A DNA stretch of 64,000 nucleotides, from positions 186,001-250,000 of the forward strand of contig CAMYOK010000007.1 of NCBI GenBank assembly GCA_947259995.1, read 5' to 3'. Below, piece after piece: positions 45,728 to 55,304 of the stretch; the stretch's first letter is position 1, and every line of letters begins with the position of its first letter. Both the position numbers and the translations under genes were made by a program. This DNA is from an uncultured Pseudomonadales bacterium (lineage in GTDB: Bacteria > Pseudomonadota > Gammaproteobacteria > Pseudomonadales > Pseudohongiellaceae). Below the pieces are notes generated by a model. It made no database searches and had not been told where the DNA came from. It saw only the letters and a list, made by a program, of their open reading frames with translations.

Positions 45728-47806
45728 TCAATGTCCTCCTGCACCCGAGGCACGAGGCCCATGCAGTGACATTGCCGTGAGTGTGCTGCCCGTTTGCAAA
45801 ATCACATACTGCTCACCGTGATGCACATAGCTCATCATGCCGTAGCGGCTAGAGGTCGGCACAGGCACTTTTGCCAACTGCGCCCCAGTCGCCTTATCAA
45901 CCGCATAAAGATGCGGAGCACCATCGCTAGCATCAGCGGCATACAACAACATTGAAGGCGTTACGAGCATGGGCGCCATAGCCCCCGTGCCAGTGTTGCC
46001 GATGTCAATGCCCGCCAAAGCTGGATTGTTCTTAATGCGATCAGGCGTCTCACCCACTGGGATCATCCACAGGTGTTCGCCCGTATTCAAATCAATCGCA
46101 GTGATGCGGCTATAAGGTGGCTTCCATAAAGGGAGACCAGTTGGATGGCGCGGAGCACCCGCCCCTGGACCGTTCGCATATTGCGCCGGAGTCACACCAG
46201 TCGTCGTGGTGCCATCATCGGTCATATAGCGCAAATCTGCCTCTTCACCTGGTAGCAATTGCACCGCGCTACAAGCTGACTGCGAGGTTAGATAGATCAC
46301 TCCCGCCTCTGGGTCTGCTACAGCCGGGCCTGTGATATTAGAGCCACCGCCACCACCTGGACACCAGTACACCCCACGCTTGCCTATGTCATTGTCACGA
46401 TGCAATGGCGGGATATACAAAGGCCCGATCTGCCAATCAGCTAACGCCGTGATCGCTTGCTGGCGCAACTCGGGCGTAAAGTCGATCAGGTCATTGACCG
46501 TCAAACCGTTCAAATCGGTTGGTGCAGGCTTGGTTGGGAAAGGCTGCGTTGGAGACGCATGTTCACCCGGAACAAGGGATGGTGGCACTGGCCGCTCTTC
46601 GATTGGCCATAGTGGCTCACCCGTCTCACGATTGAAGGCAAACAAGAGAGTTTGCTTAGTTGCCTGGGCAACTGCTGGAATTTTCTCCCCATTGTGCATC
46701 ACGTCCAAAAGCACTGGCGCCGTTGGGACATCGTAGTTCCAGATATCGTGATGAACCAATTGGAAGTGCCAGCGGCGCTCGCCGGTTTCCACATCCAAGG
46801 CAATCAAGCTAGTGCCAAATAGGTTGTCACCTGGGCTAAAGCCACCGTAGTAATCCACCGTTGGTGGATTAGTGGGGATATACACGAGACCTAACTCTGG
46901 GTCAGCTGATAATGGCGCCCAAGGGGAAACGTCCCCAGTGTACTGCCATGCATCATTCTCCCAGGTGTCATGCCCAAACTCACCTGGACGCGGAATGACG
47001 TTGAACTTCCATTTAAACTCGCCGGTCTTCGCATCATAAGCAAGGATATCACCAGGAATATTTTCCATGCGTGATTGGTTGTAGCCCTGCTCAGCAGAGT
47101 TGCCTACAACGACGACACCATTGACCACGATGGGTGGTGACGAGGACGTCACATAACCCACTTCTTTTGGAATACCGTAGTAAGGATCGAAGTCATGCCC
47201 TAAATCTGCGAGCAGATCCACGACACCGGTCTGCGGGAAACCGTCAACAGGCACAGGCTTACCAAAGCCTTCTAGCGGGGCTCCTGTATCAGCATCCAAA
47301 GCGGTGAGGAAGAAAGCGGGACTGATGATGTAGATCACTCCACGACCATCGATTTCGGCATAGGCGACGCCTTTACCGTAGTCTTTACGCATCGAGTACT
47401 CCCAACGGAAAGTGTTAGGCTCGCGATAAGACCACAAGGTTTCACCGGATTCAGGGTCCATCGCCACGACATGACGACGCGGGCCCGCTACCGTAAATAA
47501 TTTACCGTCGACATAACTTGGCGTTGATCGACCACTTTGCGCATCGAAACTAGCGCCATCCCACACCCATGCCTCTTTTAATTCGCCAATATTATCAGGC
47601 GTAATATTGTTAGCGGGGGTGTACCTAGTATGATGAGCGTCGCCACCAAGGTGGGTCCACTCCACGGTATCTTGGGCAAGGCTTGACGTGCTTGCTGCGA
47701 CTAGTAGCCCCAGAGGCAACGCTTTTACCAGTGTCCGACCTAATGAACGCCAACGACTATGCGTTGACGGCCGGGAATCTCCCGACACGACATGCTCTTT
47801 TCTCAT
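45728..47806 (-). CDS. PQQ-dependent dehydrogenase 3
   Basis: The ATG at 47806 (GAGAGGAA upstream) gives 692 residues, the same length as copy 2; upstream in-frame codons are not conserved. The signal peptide reads SRWRSLGRTLVKALPLGLLVA and ends LAQDT. The sequence is very close to copy 2 (for example HLGGDAHHTRYTPANNI, VHHDIWNYDVPTAPVLLDVMHNG, DIGKRGVYWCPG), implying recent duplication. All three copies keep the propeller W motifs and the PQQ-binding arginine/aspartate regions; the substrate is unknown. No pqq biosynthesis genes are in the window. Confidence 0.88.
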   Translation of the reverse strand: MRKEHVVSGDSRPSTHSRWRSLGRTLVKALPLGLLVAASTSSLAQDTVEWTHLGGDAHHTRYTPANNITPDNIGELKEAWVWDGASFDAQSGRSTPSYVDGKLFTVAGPRRHVVAMDPESGETLWSYREPNTFRWEYSMRKDYGKGVAYAEIDGRGVIYIISPAFFLTALDADTGAPLEGFGKPVPVDGFPQTGVVDLLADLGHDFDPYYGIPKEVGYVTSSSPPIVVNGVVVVGNSAEQGYNQSRMENIPGDILAYDAKTGEFKWKFNVIPRPGEFGHDTWENDAWQYTGDVSPWAPLSADPELGLVYIPTNPPTVDYYGGFSPGDNLFGTSLIALDVETGERRWHFQLVHHDIWNYDVPTAPVLLDVMHNGEKIPAVAQATKQTLLFAFNRETGEPLWPIEERPVPPSLVPGEHASPTQPFPTKPAPTDLNGLTVNDLIDFTPELRQQAITALADWQIGPLYIPPLHRDNDIGKRGVYWCPGGGGGSNITGPAVADPEAGVIYLTSQSACSAVQLLPGEEADLRYMTDDGTTTTGVTPAQYANGPGAGAPRHPTGLPLWKPPYSRITAIDLNTGEHLWMIPVGETPDRIKNNPALAGIDIGNTGTGAMAPMLVTPSMLLYAADASDGAPHLYAVDKATGAQLAKVPVPTSSRYGMMSYVHHGEQYVILQTGSTLTAMSLHGPRASGAGGH

Positions 47807-48124
47807 TATTTTTTCCTCTCTGAGCAAATAATAGAATGCGAAAGTCGAATCGCACCCCGAGGTCATCTTGCGACCAATAGCAGAGCCTGCATTTACATGC
47901 AGATCAAGCAATGGCAAACAAAATTCAAGTGTCGGCTGGGCGCACATGCGAGAGAAAAGAAAATTGGCACAGGGTCTGTAAGACTAAATCTCTAGTTATT
48001 ATTTTCGATTCTCACCGCACATTCCATTGCGGCTTTAGCCATCCCCCGAAGCAAGATTAGCGCAGCATTTTTAGCAAGTCCAACATTGATTAAACGTGCA
48101 CGGTCGCTTTGCTGCAAATTGCGG
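47807..48124. other. intergenic region, leader of dehydrogenase 3
   Basis: This 318-base interval lies between rlmJ and dehydrogenase 3, both on the minus strand, with no gene in it. A short hairpin CTGCAT/ATGCAG occurs at 47887-47902 in the leader. No strong terminator for rlmJ is evident; CCGCA/TGCGG near 48018-48035 is weak. Confidence 0.5.
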
Positions 48125-48961
48125 CTAGCCTTGGGTTTGAATCTCGAAACTTGCCTCTGGGGCTAGTGCTGGCAAGACTTCATCGAACGCCGCCTGCATC
48201 TGCGCTTGGGTTTGCCATGGCGTATTAATGAGCAGCATTCCAGAGCCATACATCCCGTACTCGTCACTCTGCGCGCAGATACGCAGTTCATAACTACTAA
48301 TATCACCAAAGCCTGCTCGCATGAGATTGGCCTTTAGCCAGGCGCTTTGATCTCGGGCTTTGGCTAAAAGGGGATACCAGATGGCGATCACACCCACTGG
48401 CCAGCGCCGCTGCAGCTTTTGCACTGCGGCCACCACACGCTGGTAGTCTGCTTTATTTTCATAGGAGGGATCAATCAACACCATGCCACGTCTTGGCTGT
48501 GGAGGCGTCAGTGCCAACAGCCCTTCGAAGGCATCGCGTTGATGAATACTCACGCGCTCATCACGGCCCAGAAAGCTTCGTAAAATGTCTATCTCTTCAC
48601 TTTGCAGATCCAAGAGCGCGAGCCGGTCTTGCGCGCGCATCGCCCACTGCGCAACGCCAGGAGAGCCCGGATAATAATGCAGCTGCTCATCAGGGTTTAC
48701 ACTTCGCACGCAGGACAGGTAACGCTGCAATAATGGATTTACAAACTCATGCTGCCAAAGCCGCGCGATTCCCGTTTCGTGCTCTTTATTCATTTGCGCA
48801 CTGGCGCTGCGCAAATCGTAAATTCCCGCACCACTATGCGAATCGATGTAGCTAAACGGCTTATCTTTTTCTGCCAACTTTTGTAGCAACGCTAAAAGCA
48901 GCAGATGTTTAAGCAGGTCTGCGTGGTTCCCAGAATGAAAACTATGACGATAACTAAGCAT
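48125..48961 (-). CDS. rlmJ: 23S rRNA (adenine2030-N6)-methyltransferase
   Basis: A 278-residue methyltransferase that modifies A2030 of 23S rRNA. MLSYRHSFHSGNHADLLKHLLLL is the invariant N terminus and IDSHSGAGIYDL is the cofactor loop. MVLIDPSYENKADY is the catalytic D-P-x-Y motif and IAIWYPLL follows. Its ATG overlaps the symporter stop by one base. Confidence 0.95.
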   Translation of the reverse strand: MLSYRHSFHSGNHADLLKHLLLLALLQKLAEKDKPFSYIDSHSGAGIYDLRSASAQMNKEHETGIARLWQHEFVNPLLQRYLSCVRSVNPDEQLHYYPGSPGVAQWAMRAQDRLALLDLQSEEIDILRSFLGRDERVSIHQRDAFEGLLALTPPQPRRGMVLIDPSYENKADYQRVVAAVQKLQRRWPVGVIAIWYPLLAKARDQSAWLKANLMRAGFGDISSYELRICAQSDEYGMYGSGMLLINTPWQTQAQMQAAFDEVLPALAPEASFEIQTQG

Positions 48962-50400
48962 CAGAGGTGTCGAGCGGCTAAACCATGTCGGTTAGCCGCG
49001 TCTGGGTTCGGTGCCAGCATCGATCCTACAATCATTCCGATAAAACTCAGGAGCAAGCCCACTAGTTGCGGCTCAAAGGACACATCGCTGAAGAATAGCT
49101 CCATGAAAATCCACCCGCCCAAGCCAAGGCTCATCGCAAGCGTTGCGCCTAAATTACTCGCCCTACGCCAGAATAGGCCTGCAGTCAGTGGCACAAACAC
49201 GCCAGCAAGCGTAATACGATAAGCGTTCTCTACCATGGCATGGATATCACCACTGGACATAGTGGCATTGGCAAGCACAAGCAAGGTCATAAAAAACACC
49301 GTGATCCGTGTCGATTTGAGCAATTGCGCATCATCCATATTGGGCAGAAAATTCTTCAAGACGTTCTCTGTAAAGGTCACCGAGGGGGCCAGCAAAGTGC
49401 TCGAAGCCGTGCTCATTATGACTGAAAGCAACGCCCCAAAGAACACGGCTTGTAACCAGAAAGGCATATGCGTCGCGACGAAGGTAGGCAGCACGAGCTG
49501 GGAATCTTCAGCCATCAATGCGGTGGTTTGCACAGGGTCTATGAGGCTAGCGCTATATGCCAAGTAGAGCGGCACCGCTGCGAAAAGAAAATAGGCCACT
49601 CCACCAAGCGTGGTAGCCCAAACAGCGACCGTTTCGTTTTTAGACGTATTCACTCGCTGAAAGACGTCTTGCTGCGGAATAGAGCCAAGCGCAAGAGTGA
49701 ACAAGGCGGCCATCCAACCCAAGATATCGACTAAGTCTAGTGCTGGCAGCCATTCGAACTTGCCCTCCGCGGCCGCGCTAGATATAACTTCAGACATGCC
49801 CCCTGCCATTTCACTCGCGGTACTTGTCACTAAAAACAAGCCCACAACGATGATCACCATCTGCACGCAAGTAGTAACCGCAACGGACCACATCCCACCA
49901 AATAGAGTATAGAGCAGCACTACCGCCGTCCCTATGAACATCCCTTGCGTCATCGAAATACTGCCCTCGGACAACACATTAAACACCAAGCCTAGCGCCG
50001 TCACTTGCGCAGACACCCAACCTAGATAAGACAGCACGATGCACAGCGACAACACGAGCTCGGTCCGCTTGTTATAGCGAATGTGGAAGAAGTCGCCCAG
50101 AGTCATAAGCTTCAAACGATACAATGGCAGGGCAAACACTAAGCCGAATAAGACCAAACAAAGTGCAGCCCCTAGTGGGTCTGAAATCAAGCCCCGAAAG
50201 CCCTCATCGAGAAAGGTGGCTGATATCCCAAGCACCGTCTCGGCACCAAACCAAGTAGCAAACACCATTGCCATTACCATCGGCATGGGGAGGCTGCGCC
50301 CTGCCGTGATGTAATCACTGGCAGAATGTACTTTTCTAGCGGCGTAGAGCCCAAGAGCAATAGAGAAAACAAGATACACAAGCACGAGAGAAAGCAGCAT
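48961..50400 (-). CDS. sodium:solute symporter family protein
   Basis: The ATG at 50400 (GGAAG upstream) is preferred over a TTG at 50430; 479 residues. There are about 13 membrane helices with SSS-family motifs: SASDYITAGRSLPMPMVMAMVFATWFGAETVLG, FGGMWSVAVTTCVQM and ALLSVIMSTASSTLLAPS, which carry the sodium sites. SSS proteins import sugars, amino acids, organic acids or vitamins with sodium; the substrate is not predictable. It shares a transcript with rlmJ, an unusual partner. Confidence 0.88.
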   Translation of the reverse strand: MLLSLVLVYLVFSIALGLYAARKVHSASDYITAGRSLPMPMVMAMVFATWFGAETVLGISATFLDEGFRGLISDPLGAALCLVLFGLVFALPLYRLKLMTLGDFFHIRYNKRTELVLSLCIVLSYLGWVSAQVTALGLVFNVLSEGSISMTQGMFIGTAVVLLYTLFGGMWSVAVTTCVQMVIIVVGLFLVTSTASEMAGGMSEVISSAAAEGKFEWLPALDLVDILGWMAALFTLALGSIPQQDVFQRVNTSKNETVAVWATTLGGVAYFLFAAVPLYLAYSASLIDPVQTTALMAEDSQLVLPTFVATHMPFWLQAVFFGALLSVIMSTASSTLLAPSVTFTENVLKNFLPNMDDAQLLKSTRITVFFMTLLVLANATMSSGDIHAMVENAYRITLAGVFVPLTAGLFWRRASNLGATLAMSLGLGGWIFMELFFSDVSFEPQLVGLLLSFIGMIVGSMLAPNPDAANRHGLAARHL

Positions 50401-50611
50401 AGTTTTTCTTCCAACAAAAAGTAGGCTCAATGAGTAAATGCGTAGGCTGACCGGCTATTGACCCACGCAGGGCCTGCAGTTTTGCCGCTCACCGGCATAA
50501 TATAGAAAAACAACCCACAAAAAAAACAAAATAACCGATCCTCAATGCCCGTTAGAGCATTCTGTGCTAGTGTAGCGCCTCCAGTGGATGGGCTAATCTA
50601 TTAAGTCTATC

Positions 50612-51199
50612 TTGATCAATGCTGAGTATTACGTGGCCATCAATTTTTACAAGAAAATCAGACGCAATATCAATGAAGACGGCCTTATCGTTGGCAGCTC
50701 GGGCTTCTTGGTCAATAACATGGTGGGCAAAATCGATTTTGGCCAAGCTTTGCGTATCTTGGAGATAGGCAGTGGCAAAGGGCCTTTCACCAAAGAATTG
50801 ATCCGCAGAATGTCAATTGACTCCACCCTCGATGTTTGTGAAATCAAGAGCGAATACAATCCTTGGATTGAGCGCCTTATGAAGTCGAACCCGAGCAAGC
50901 AAGTAAAACTGCACAACTCCTGCGTCACAGAACTACTTAAGCAAGCCGACCATTACGACGTCATCATCTCCTCGCTGCCATTGAAAAACTTCACCCGCAT
51001 GAATGACCAAAACGCCTTCCTCTACCGCGTCATCGAGGGGTTTAAGTTTGCACTAAACGATGGTGGAATCTATTTGCAGTACCAGTATTTCAAAAGCAAT
51101 AAGTCCGATATCGAGGCCGTATTCGGCAAAGAGATGGACAAGGTGGATTTTGTCCCCCTTAATATATTGCCTGCTTTCGTCTACAGCATGACAAAGTGA
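50612..51199 (+). CDS. PmtA-like class I methyltransferase
   Basis: A 195-residue S-adenosylmethionine enzyme with a TTG start. INEDGLIVGSSGFLVNNMVGKI and the cofactor loop RILEIGSGKGPFTKEL resemble bacterial phospholipid N-methyltransferases (PmtA) and related rRNA-adenine-like enzymes. YDVIISSLPLKNF corresponds to the N/D-P-P-F region, and NDGGIYLQYQY closes the fold. Methylation of a lipid head group is the best guess but is not proven. It is followed after 9 bases by a VTT membrane protein, with which it is likely co-expressed. Confidence 0.78.
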   Translation: MINAEYYVAINFYKKIRRNINEDGLIVGSSGFLVNNMVGKIDFGQALRILEIGSGKGPFTKELIRRMSIDSTLDVCEIKSEYNPWIERLMKSNPSKQVKLHNSCVTELLKQADHYDVIISSLPLKNFTRMNDQNAFLYRVIEGFKFALNDGGIYLQYQYFKSNKSDIEAVFGKEMDKVDFVPLNILPAFVYSMTK

Positions 51200-51208
51200 T
51201 ACACAGTC

Positions 51209-51799
51209 GTGAATAAAGACAAGTTTGAAAGCGTTGGCTCCTTTGGTCTGTATCTCTGGCTAGCGCTCATCGTGGGCTGTTTGTCGGTCTATGTTATGCG
51301 GCCAGAGCTATTCGAGCCTGCGCAAATTCGGCAGTTTTTCTCAAGCAACCTGCTCAGCGGGCTCGTGGTTTATTTCGTAATTAGCACGCTACGCGGCTTA
51401 ACCCTGATTCCCTCTACCCCTTTCGTGCTTGCGGGCACCCTCGTCTTTCCACCACTGCCCTTATTTTTAGTAAATCAAGCGGCCGTGTATTCGTCCTCTG
51501 CTCTGCTTTACTACGTCACTAAGGCAATGAATTTTGACAACTTTTTCTTTACTCACTACCCCAGACAAACCGAGAAATTGATTCTACTCCTACGCAAGCG
51601 CGAGTTGCCAGTTATTAGCGCCTGGGGGTTTGCTCCGTTCATTCCCTCGGACATGATTGTGTGCATCTGTAGCGTGTTGCGCATCAGTGTTTGGAAAACT
51701 TTACTGGGCGTGTCCATTGGGGAGGGTATAATCTGCGCAATCTACATCTTTGGCGGCGCTGCCAGCCTGTCTGCCCTCTTGAACTACCTACAGATATAA
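51209..51799 (+). CDS. TVP38/TMEM64 (VTT) family membrane protein
   Basis: A 196-residue protein with about five helices and a GTG start. STLRGLTLIPSTPFVLAGTLVFPPLPLFLVNQ is the VTT/SNARE-associated signature with its re-entrant loop, and FAPFIPSDMIVCICSVLRISVW is the second conserved half. VTT (DedA-like) proteins act as lipid scramblases or carriers in membrane homeostasis. Adjacency to a lipid-methyltransferase-like gene supports a role in phospholipid modification. Confidence 0.88.
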   Translation: MNKDKFESVGSFGLYLWLALIVGCLSVYVMRPELFEPAQIRQFFSSNLLSGLVVYFVISTLRGLTLIPSTPFVLAGTLVFPPLPLFLVNQAAVYSSSALLYYVTKAMNFDNFFFTHYPRQTEKLILLLRKRELPVISAWGFAPFIPSDMIVCICSVLRISVWKTLLGVSIGEGIICAIYIFGGAASLSALLNYLQI

Positions 51800-51803
51800 T
51801 TTA

Positions 51804-53996
51804 ATGAGCTCACAAAACGAAAGCGCACAATCGAATAAGCCACTCGCCTTGTTTGTTACTTGCTCCAAAGGCCTAGAACCGCTTTTAGAGAATGAACTAA
51901 AACGCAGTGGCGCTTCGCAAGTCCGTCAAAGCGTCGCCGGCGTGCATTGCGCCGCGAATTTGGCCGTGGCCTACCAAATCATCATGTTCTCGCGCCTATG
52001 TAACCGCGTTATTTTGCTGCTGGCCGAAGGTCCAGTGCAAGATGCCGACGACCTGTATAAAAGCGCCGGTGTCGTTGACTGGACGGACCATTTAAATGCA
52101 CAGCAAACATTTGCGATCAGCGCTGCAGGAAGCACGGAGCAGCTCATCCACACGCAATTTATTGCTCAGCGCATCAAAGATGCCATTGTTGACCAGTTTC
52201 GCAACAAAGGTCTTGAACGCCCCAATGTCTCTCGCGATGCCCCCGATTTATTGATTCACGCTGTCATCAAGAAAGAGCGCCTGAGTATTGGCATCGACCT
52301 CGCAGGCATGAGCCTGCATCGACGCAATTATCGCACCGAGCAGGGTGAAGCCCCCTTGAAAGAGACATTGGCCGCCGCGCTATTGATGCGCGCAGGCTGG
52401 CCATTCGAAGGCGCAGCAACGCTTTGCGATCCAATGTGTGGGTCAGGCACATTGCTCATCGAGGGGGTATTAATGGCACTCGATGTAGCGCCCGGACTCG
52501 TTCGCGACAGCAGCCTTACGCCATGGCCGCATCACGATGCGTTCGCTTGGGAGCAAGTGGTAGAACAGGCGCAAGCGCGCAAACGCGCTGGCGCCCATTG
52601 GCAAGGGCAGGCATGGGGGAGTGACATCGATGCACGCAGCATCGCCATCGCCGGCCGCAATGCCCAGCGCGCTGGAGTGGCCGACTACATCGAATTGTCA
52701 AATTCGCCAGTGAGCGAGTACACACTCAGCAAAGCACCCACCCTCGTTATTTGCAATCCTCCCTACGCCGAACGTCTTGGCGAACAGACAGAGGTAGAAC
52801 TACTTTATGGCGAACTCGGCCAATGGCTTTGCAACAATGCCCTTGGTGCAGAAGCCGCCATATTCACGGCAAAGCCCGAATGGGGAAAACGTCTAGGCAT
52901 GCACAGCCACAAGCAATATGCGTTGTTCAACGGCGCCTTGCCGGCCAAACTTCTGCTTATGCATGTCAACGAAGACAGCATTTACAAGAAACGCTCACAA
53001 GCCCTTGCGAAGGACGCCCCCGCTGAGCCTGCTAAGATTACCCTCGATGCAGGCGCACAAATGTTTGCCAATCGTTTGCGCAAGAACATGCGCACTTTGG
53101 GAAAATGGGCGCGACAACAAGGTCATGAATGCTTCCGACTATACGATGCCGACATGCCTGAATATGCGTTTGCCATCGATTGCTATGGCGACCGTATACA
53201 CATGCAAGAATACAAAGCCCCGGCTTCAATCAGCGAAGAAGCTGCAGCACAGCGGCGTCGCCAAGCCTACCAAGCACTGTGCCTAGTAATGCAGGAGACG
53301 CGCAAGATCCCTGCAGAGCACATCAGCTTAAAGGTACGAGAGAAACAAAAAGGGCGCGAACAATATCGCCCCACCCAGAGTGAAGGCGAGGACTTTGTCA
53401 TCAGCGAGGGCGACGCGCAGTTTATCGTTAATCTGGAACGCTACTTGGATACAGGCCTGTTCTTGGATCATCGCCCTATCCGCAATTGGGTATCTCAACA
53501 TAGCGCCGATTGTCGCTTTCTTAATCTCTACTGCTATACCGGCACCGTCACCGTCCATGCGGCACTAGGCGGCGCCGCTTCGAGCACCAGTGTCGACATG
53601 TCCCGCACCTACCTGCAATGGGCGCAGCGCAATTTCACACTTAACGATATTAATACGACGCAGCATGAGCTCGTGCAGTCAGACTGCCTGAGCTTTCTAA
53701 AAGACTGCCAAGAACAATACGATTTAATTTTCTTAGACCCGCCAACGTTCTCAAACTCGAAGAGTACTGAGACAGTACTAGACGTGCAACGCGACCATCA
53801 GGAGCTCATCGACCACTGTATGCGCCTTTTAGCGCCCAACGGCCTGCTCATTTTCTCTAACAATCATCGCCGCTTTAAACTCGATGAAGAACTTTTTGAA
53901 CGCTACCGCGTGCAAGATTGCACCCCAGCCAGTATCGACAAGGATTTTGCTCGCAACCCTAAGATTCACAGCACTTGGTTTATCCGGCACCAATAG
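51804..53996 (+). CDS. rlmL: bifunctional 23S rRNA methyltransferase RlmKL
   Basis: A 730-residue two-domain enzyme methylating m2G2445 and m7G2069. The N-terminal half has a THUMP region and the RlmL methyltransferase (PMCGSGTLLIEGV, VICNPPYAERLGE). The C-terminal half is the RlmK domain (FLNLYCYTGTVTVHAALGGA, DLIFLDPPTFSNSK). It starts 4 bases after the VTT gene. Confidence 0.96.
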   Translation: MSSQNESAQSNKPLALFVTCSKGLEPLLENELKRSGASQVRQSVAGVHCAANLAVAYQIIMFSRLCNRVILLLAEGPVQDADDLYKSAGVVDWTDHLNAQQTFAISAAGSTEQLIHTQFIAQRIKDAIVDQFRNKGLERPNVSRDAPDLLIHAVIKKERLSIGIDLAGMSLHRRNYRTEQGEAPLKETLAAALLMRAGWPFEGAATLCDPMCGSGTLLIEGVLMALDVAPGLVRDSSLTPWPHHDAFAWEQVVEQAQARKRAGAHWQGQAWGSDIDARSIAIAGRNAQRAGVADYIELSNSPVSEYTLSKAPTLVICNPPYAERLGEQTEVELLYGELGQWLCNNALGAEAAIFTAKPEWGKRLGMHSHKQYALFNGALPAKLLLMHVNEDSIYKKRSQALAKDAPAEPAKITLDAGAQMFANRLRKNMRTLGKWARQQGHECFRLYDADMPEYAFAIDCYGDRIHMQEYKAPASISEEAAAQRRRQAYQALCLVMQETRKIPAEHISLKVREKQKGREQYRPTQSEGEDFVISEGDAQFIVNLERYLDTGLFLDHRPIRNWVSQHSADCRFLNLYCYTGTVTVHAALGGAASSTSVDMSRTYLQWAQRNFTLNDINTTQHELVQSDCLSFLKDCQEQYDLIFLDPPTFSNSKSTETVLDVQRDHQELIDHCMRLLAPNGLLIFSNNHRRFKLDEELFERYRVQDCTPASIDKDFARNPKIHSTWFIRHQ

Positions 53997-54136
53997 GCAA
54001 AGAAAATTTCCTTTAACTTTGATTGCGTCGAGCTCAAAGGCTGTTTAATCTTGGGGCCTGCGATATGCTCTTGAAGCAAGATAGAGCCGCAGAACCTGTT
54101 CGCCCTGATAACAATAAAAGCATGAGGGACCCCCCA

Positions 54137-54844
54137 ATGCGCATATACTCAGTGCTCACACGCTCAAGCCTCGCATTATGTGGCTTAGTGTTTGTTCTAT
54201 CTAACAACCCTACCGGCTATTCTGCCGAGCCTGCGGAAACGCCCGGCCCGAATGATCGTGTCGTCCCAATCCTGCAGGAGCCTAGACACCGCACTATGCA
54301 TGTAGATGGCGATATCCGCTTACTCGACGTGCAGATTAACCCCGGTGATATGACTCTCTTCCACACCCATGATGCCGCCATCATGTATACCTTCATTAGC
54401 TCTGGATCAGGCCCTTCAGAAGGTCGTATCTCTAGCAATACCGACTATGTGCAAGAGCAATACACTCACCAAGTGGCTAACGATGGTCCCGGTTTATTCC
54501 GAATCATCGCGCTCACTAATTACGGCCCTCCCATGGGAGCGTTGGAAACAGATCGCCCTAGCGGTTTAAGTGGTGAGCCGGAGCTGGAGAATCTATATTT
54601 TCGCTCTTACCGAATCACGCTAGCCCCTGGCGAGACCTCTGCGCCGCAAACCCATCACAACCCAAGCGTCGTGGTGCAAGTAAGTGATGGCCTGACCCAT
54701 GTTACGCGTGTCGACGGCATTACCACCGAGCTGACAGCGAATGGCGGTTGGGCATGGCGAGACCCGCATAATTCTTACCAGATTAAAAACATGGGCACAG
54801 TCCCTGTGGAGCTGGTAATTAACGAGGCGCGCCGCGCAATGTAA
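54137..54844 (+). CDS. secreted double-cupin protein
   Basis: The ATG at 54137 (AGGG upstream) gives 235 residues and a signal peptide ending GYSAEP; upstream in-frame codons are not needed. Two cupin-like barrels are seen: DGDIRLLDVQINPGDMTLFHTHDAAIMY with histidines for metal, and YRITLAPGETSAPQTHHNPSVVVQVSDG. Such periplasmic cupins have no common substrate. It is followed after 76 bases by a second, unrelated cupin gene. Confidence 0.8.
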   Translation: MRIYSVLTRSSLALCGLVFVLSNNPTGYSAEPAETPGPNDRVVPILQEPRHRTMHVDGDIRLLDVQINPGDMTLFHTHDAAIMYTFISSGSGPSEGRISSNTDYVQEQYTHQVANDGPGLFRIIALTNYGPPMGALETDRPSGLSGEPELENLYFRSYRITLAPGETSAPQTHHNPSVVVQVSDGLTHVTRVDGITTELTANGGWAWRDPHNSYQIKNMGTVPVELVINEARRAM

Positions 54845-54920
54845 CCGCACCGGCCTAGCCGGTGTGTCAGTTGATGTTAAGCGGGCAAGGGTGTCCGCTA
54901 GTAGTTCTGACGGAGAAAGT

Positions 54921-55304
54921 ATGCAAACGTTTGAAAAAGTTGTTTTGTTTACCGATGCAGATGGCTATGCAAAGTTTCGCACGGAAAAAATCCCTCTCAC
55001 CGAAGGCAGCCCAGAGGTAAGATTATCACGGGAATTTGCAGCGCAAGAACTGCAATTGCGAGAGAGTCCAATTGGGTTTCGCAGCCCCATGCACTGCACT
55101 AAAACGCCACAATGGCTGTTTGTGCTACGTGGCGCCATCGAAATTGGGCTCGCCGATGGAAGCACCCGCCTATTTAATGCTGGCGAGCACTTCTATTCTG
55201 CGGACAAACTGCCAGAAGGCCAAACCTTCGACCCCAAGGTCCATGGACACTGGAGTCGACAGGTTGGCGATGTGCCGCTTGTCACTCTATTTGTAAAGGA
55301 CTAA
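54921..55304 (+). CDS. small cupin-domain protein
   Basis: The ATG at 54921 follows GGAGAAAGT and gives 127 residues, cytosolic. GFRSPMHCTKTPQWLFVLRGAIEIGLADGS is a single cupin barrel with the histidine and the G-x-I-E-I-G loop. AGEHFYSADKLPEG follows. Function is unknown; such proteins often bind or isomerise small molecules. Its stop overlaps the converging ATP-grasp gene by four bases. Confidence 0.8.
   Translation: MQTFEKVVLFTDADGYAKFRTEKIPLTEGSPEVRLSREFAAQELQLRESPIGFRSPMHCTKTPQWLFVLRGAIEIGLADGSTRLFNAGEHFYSADKLPEGQTFDPKVHGHWSRQVGDVPLVTLFVKD

Noticed and set aside
40869..47806. Classification of the tandem enzymes as methanol/alcohol dehydrogenases
   Set aside because: No adjacent-cysteine disulphide typical of that group and no cytochrome c domain were found; the propeller motifs fit the glucose/quinate-like soluble type better.
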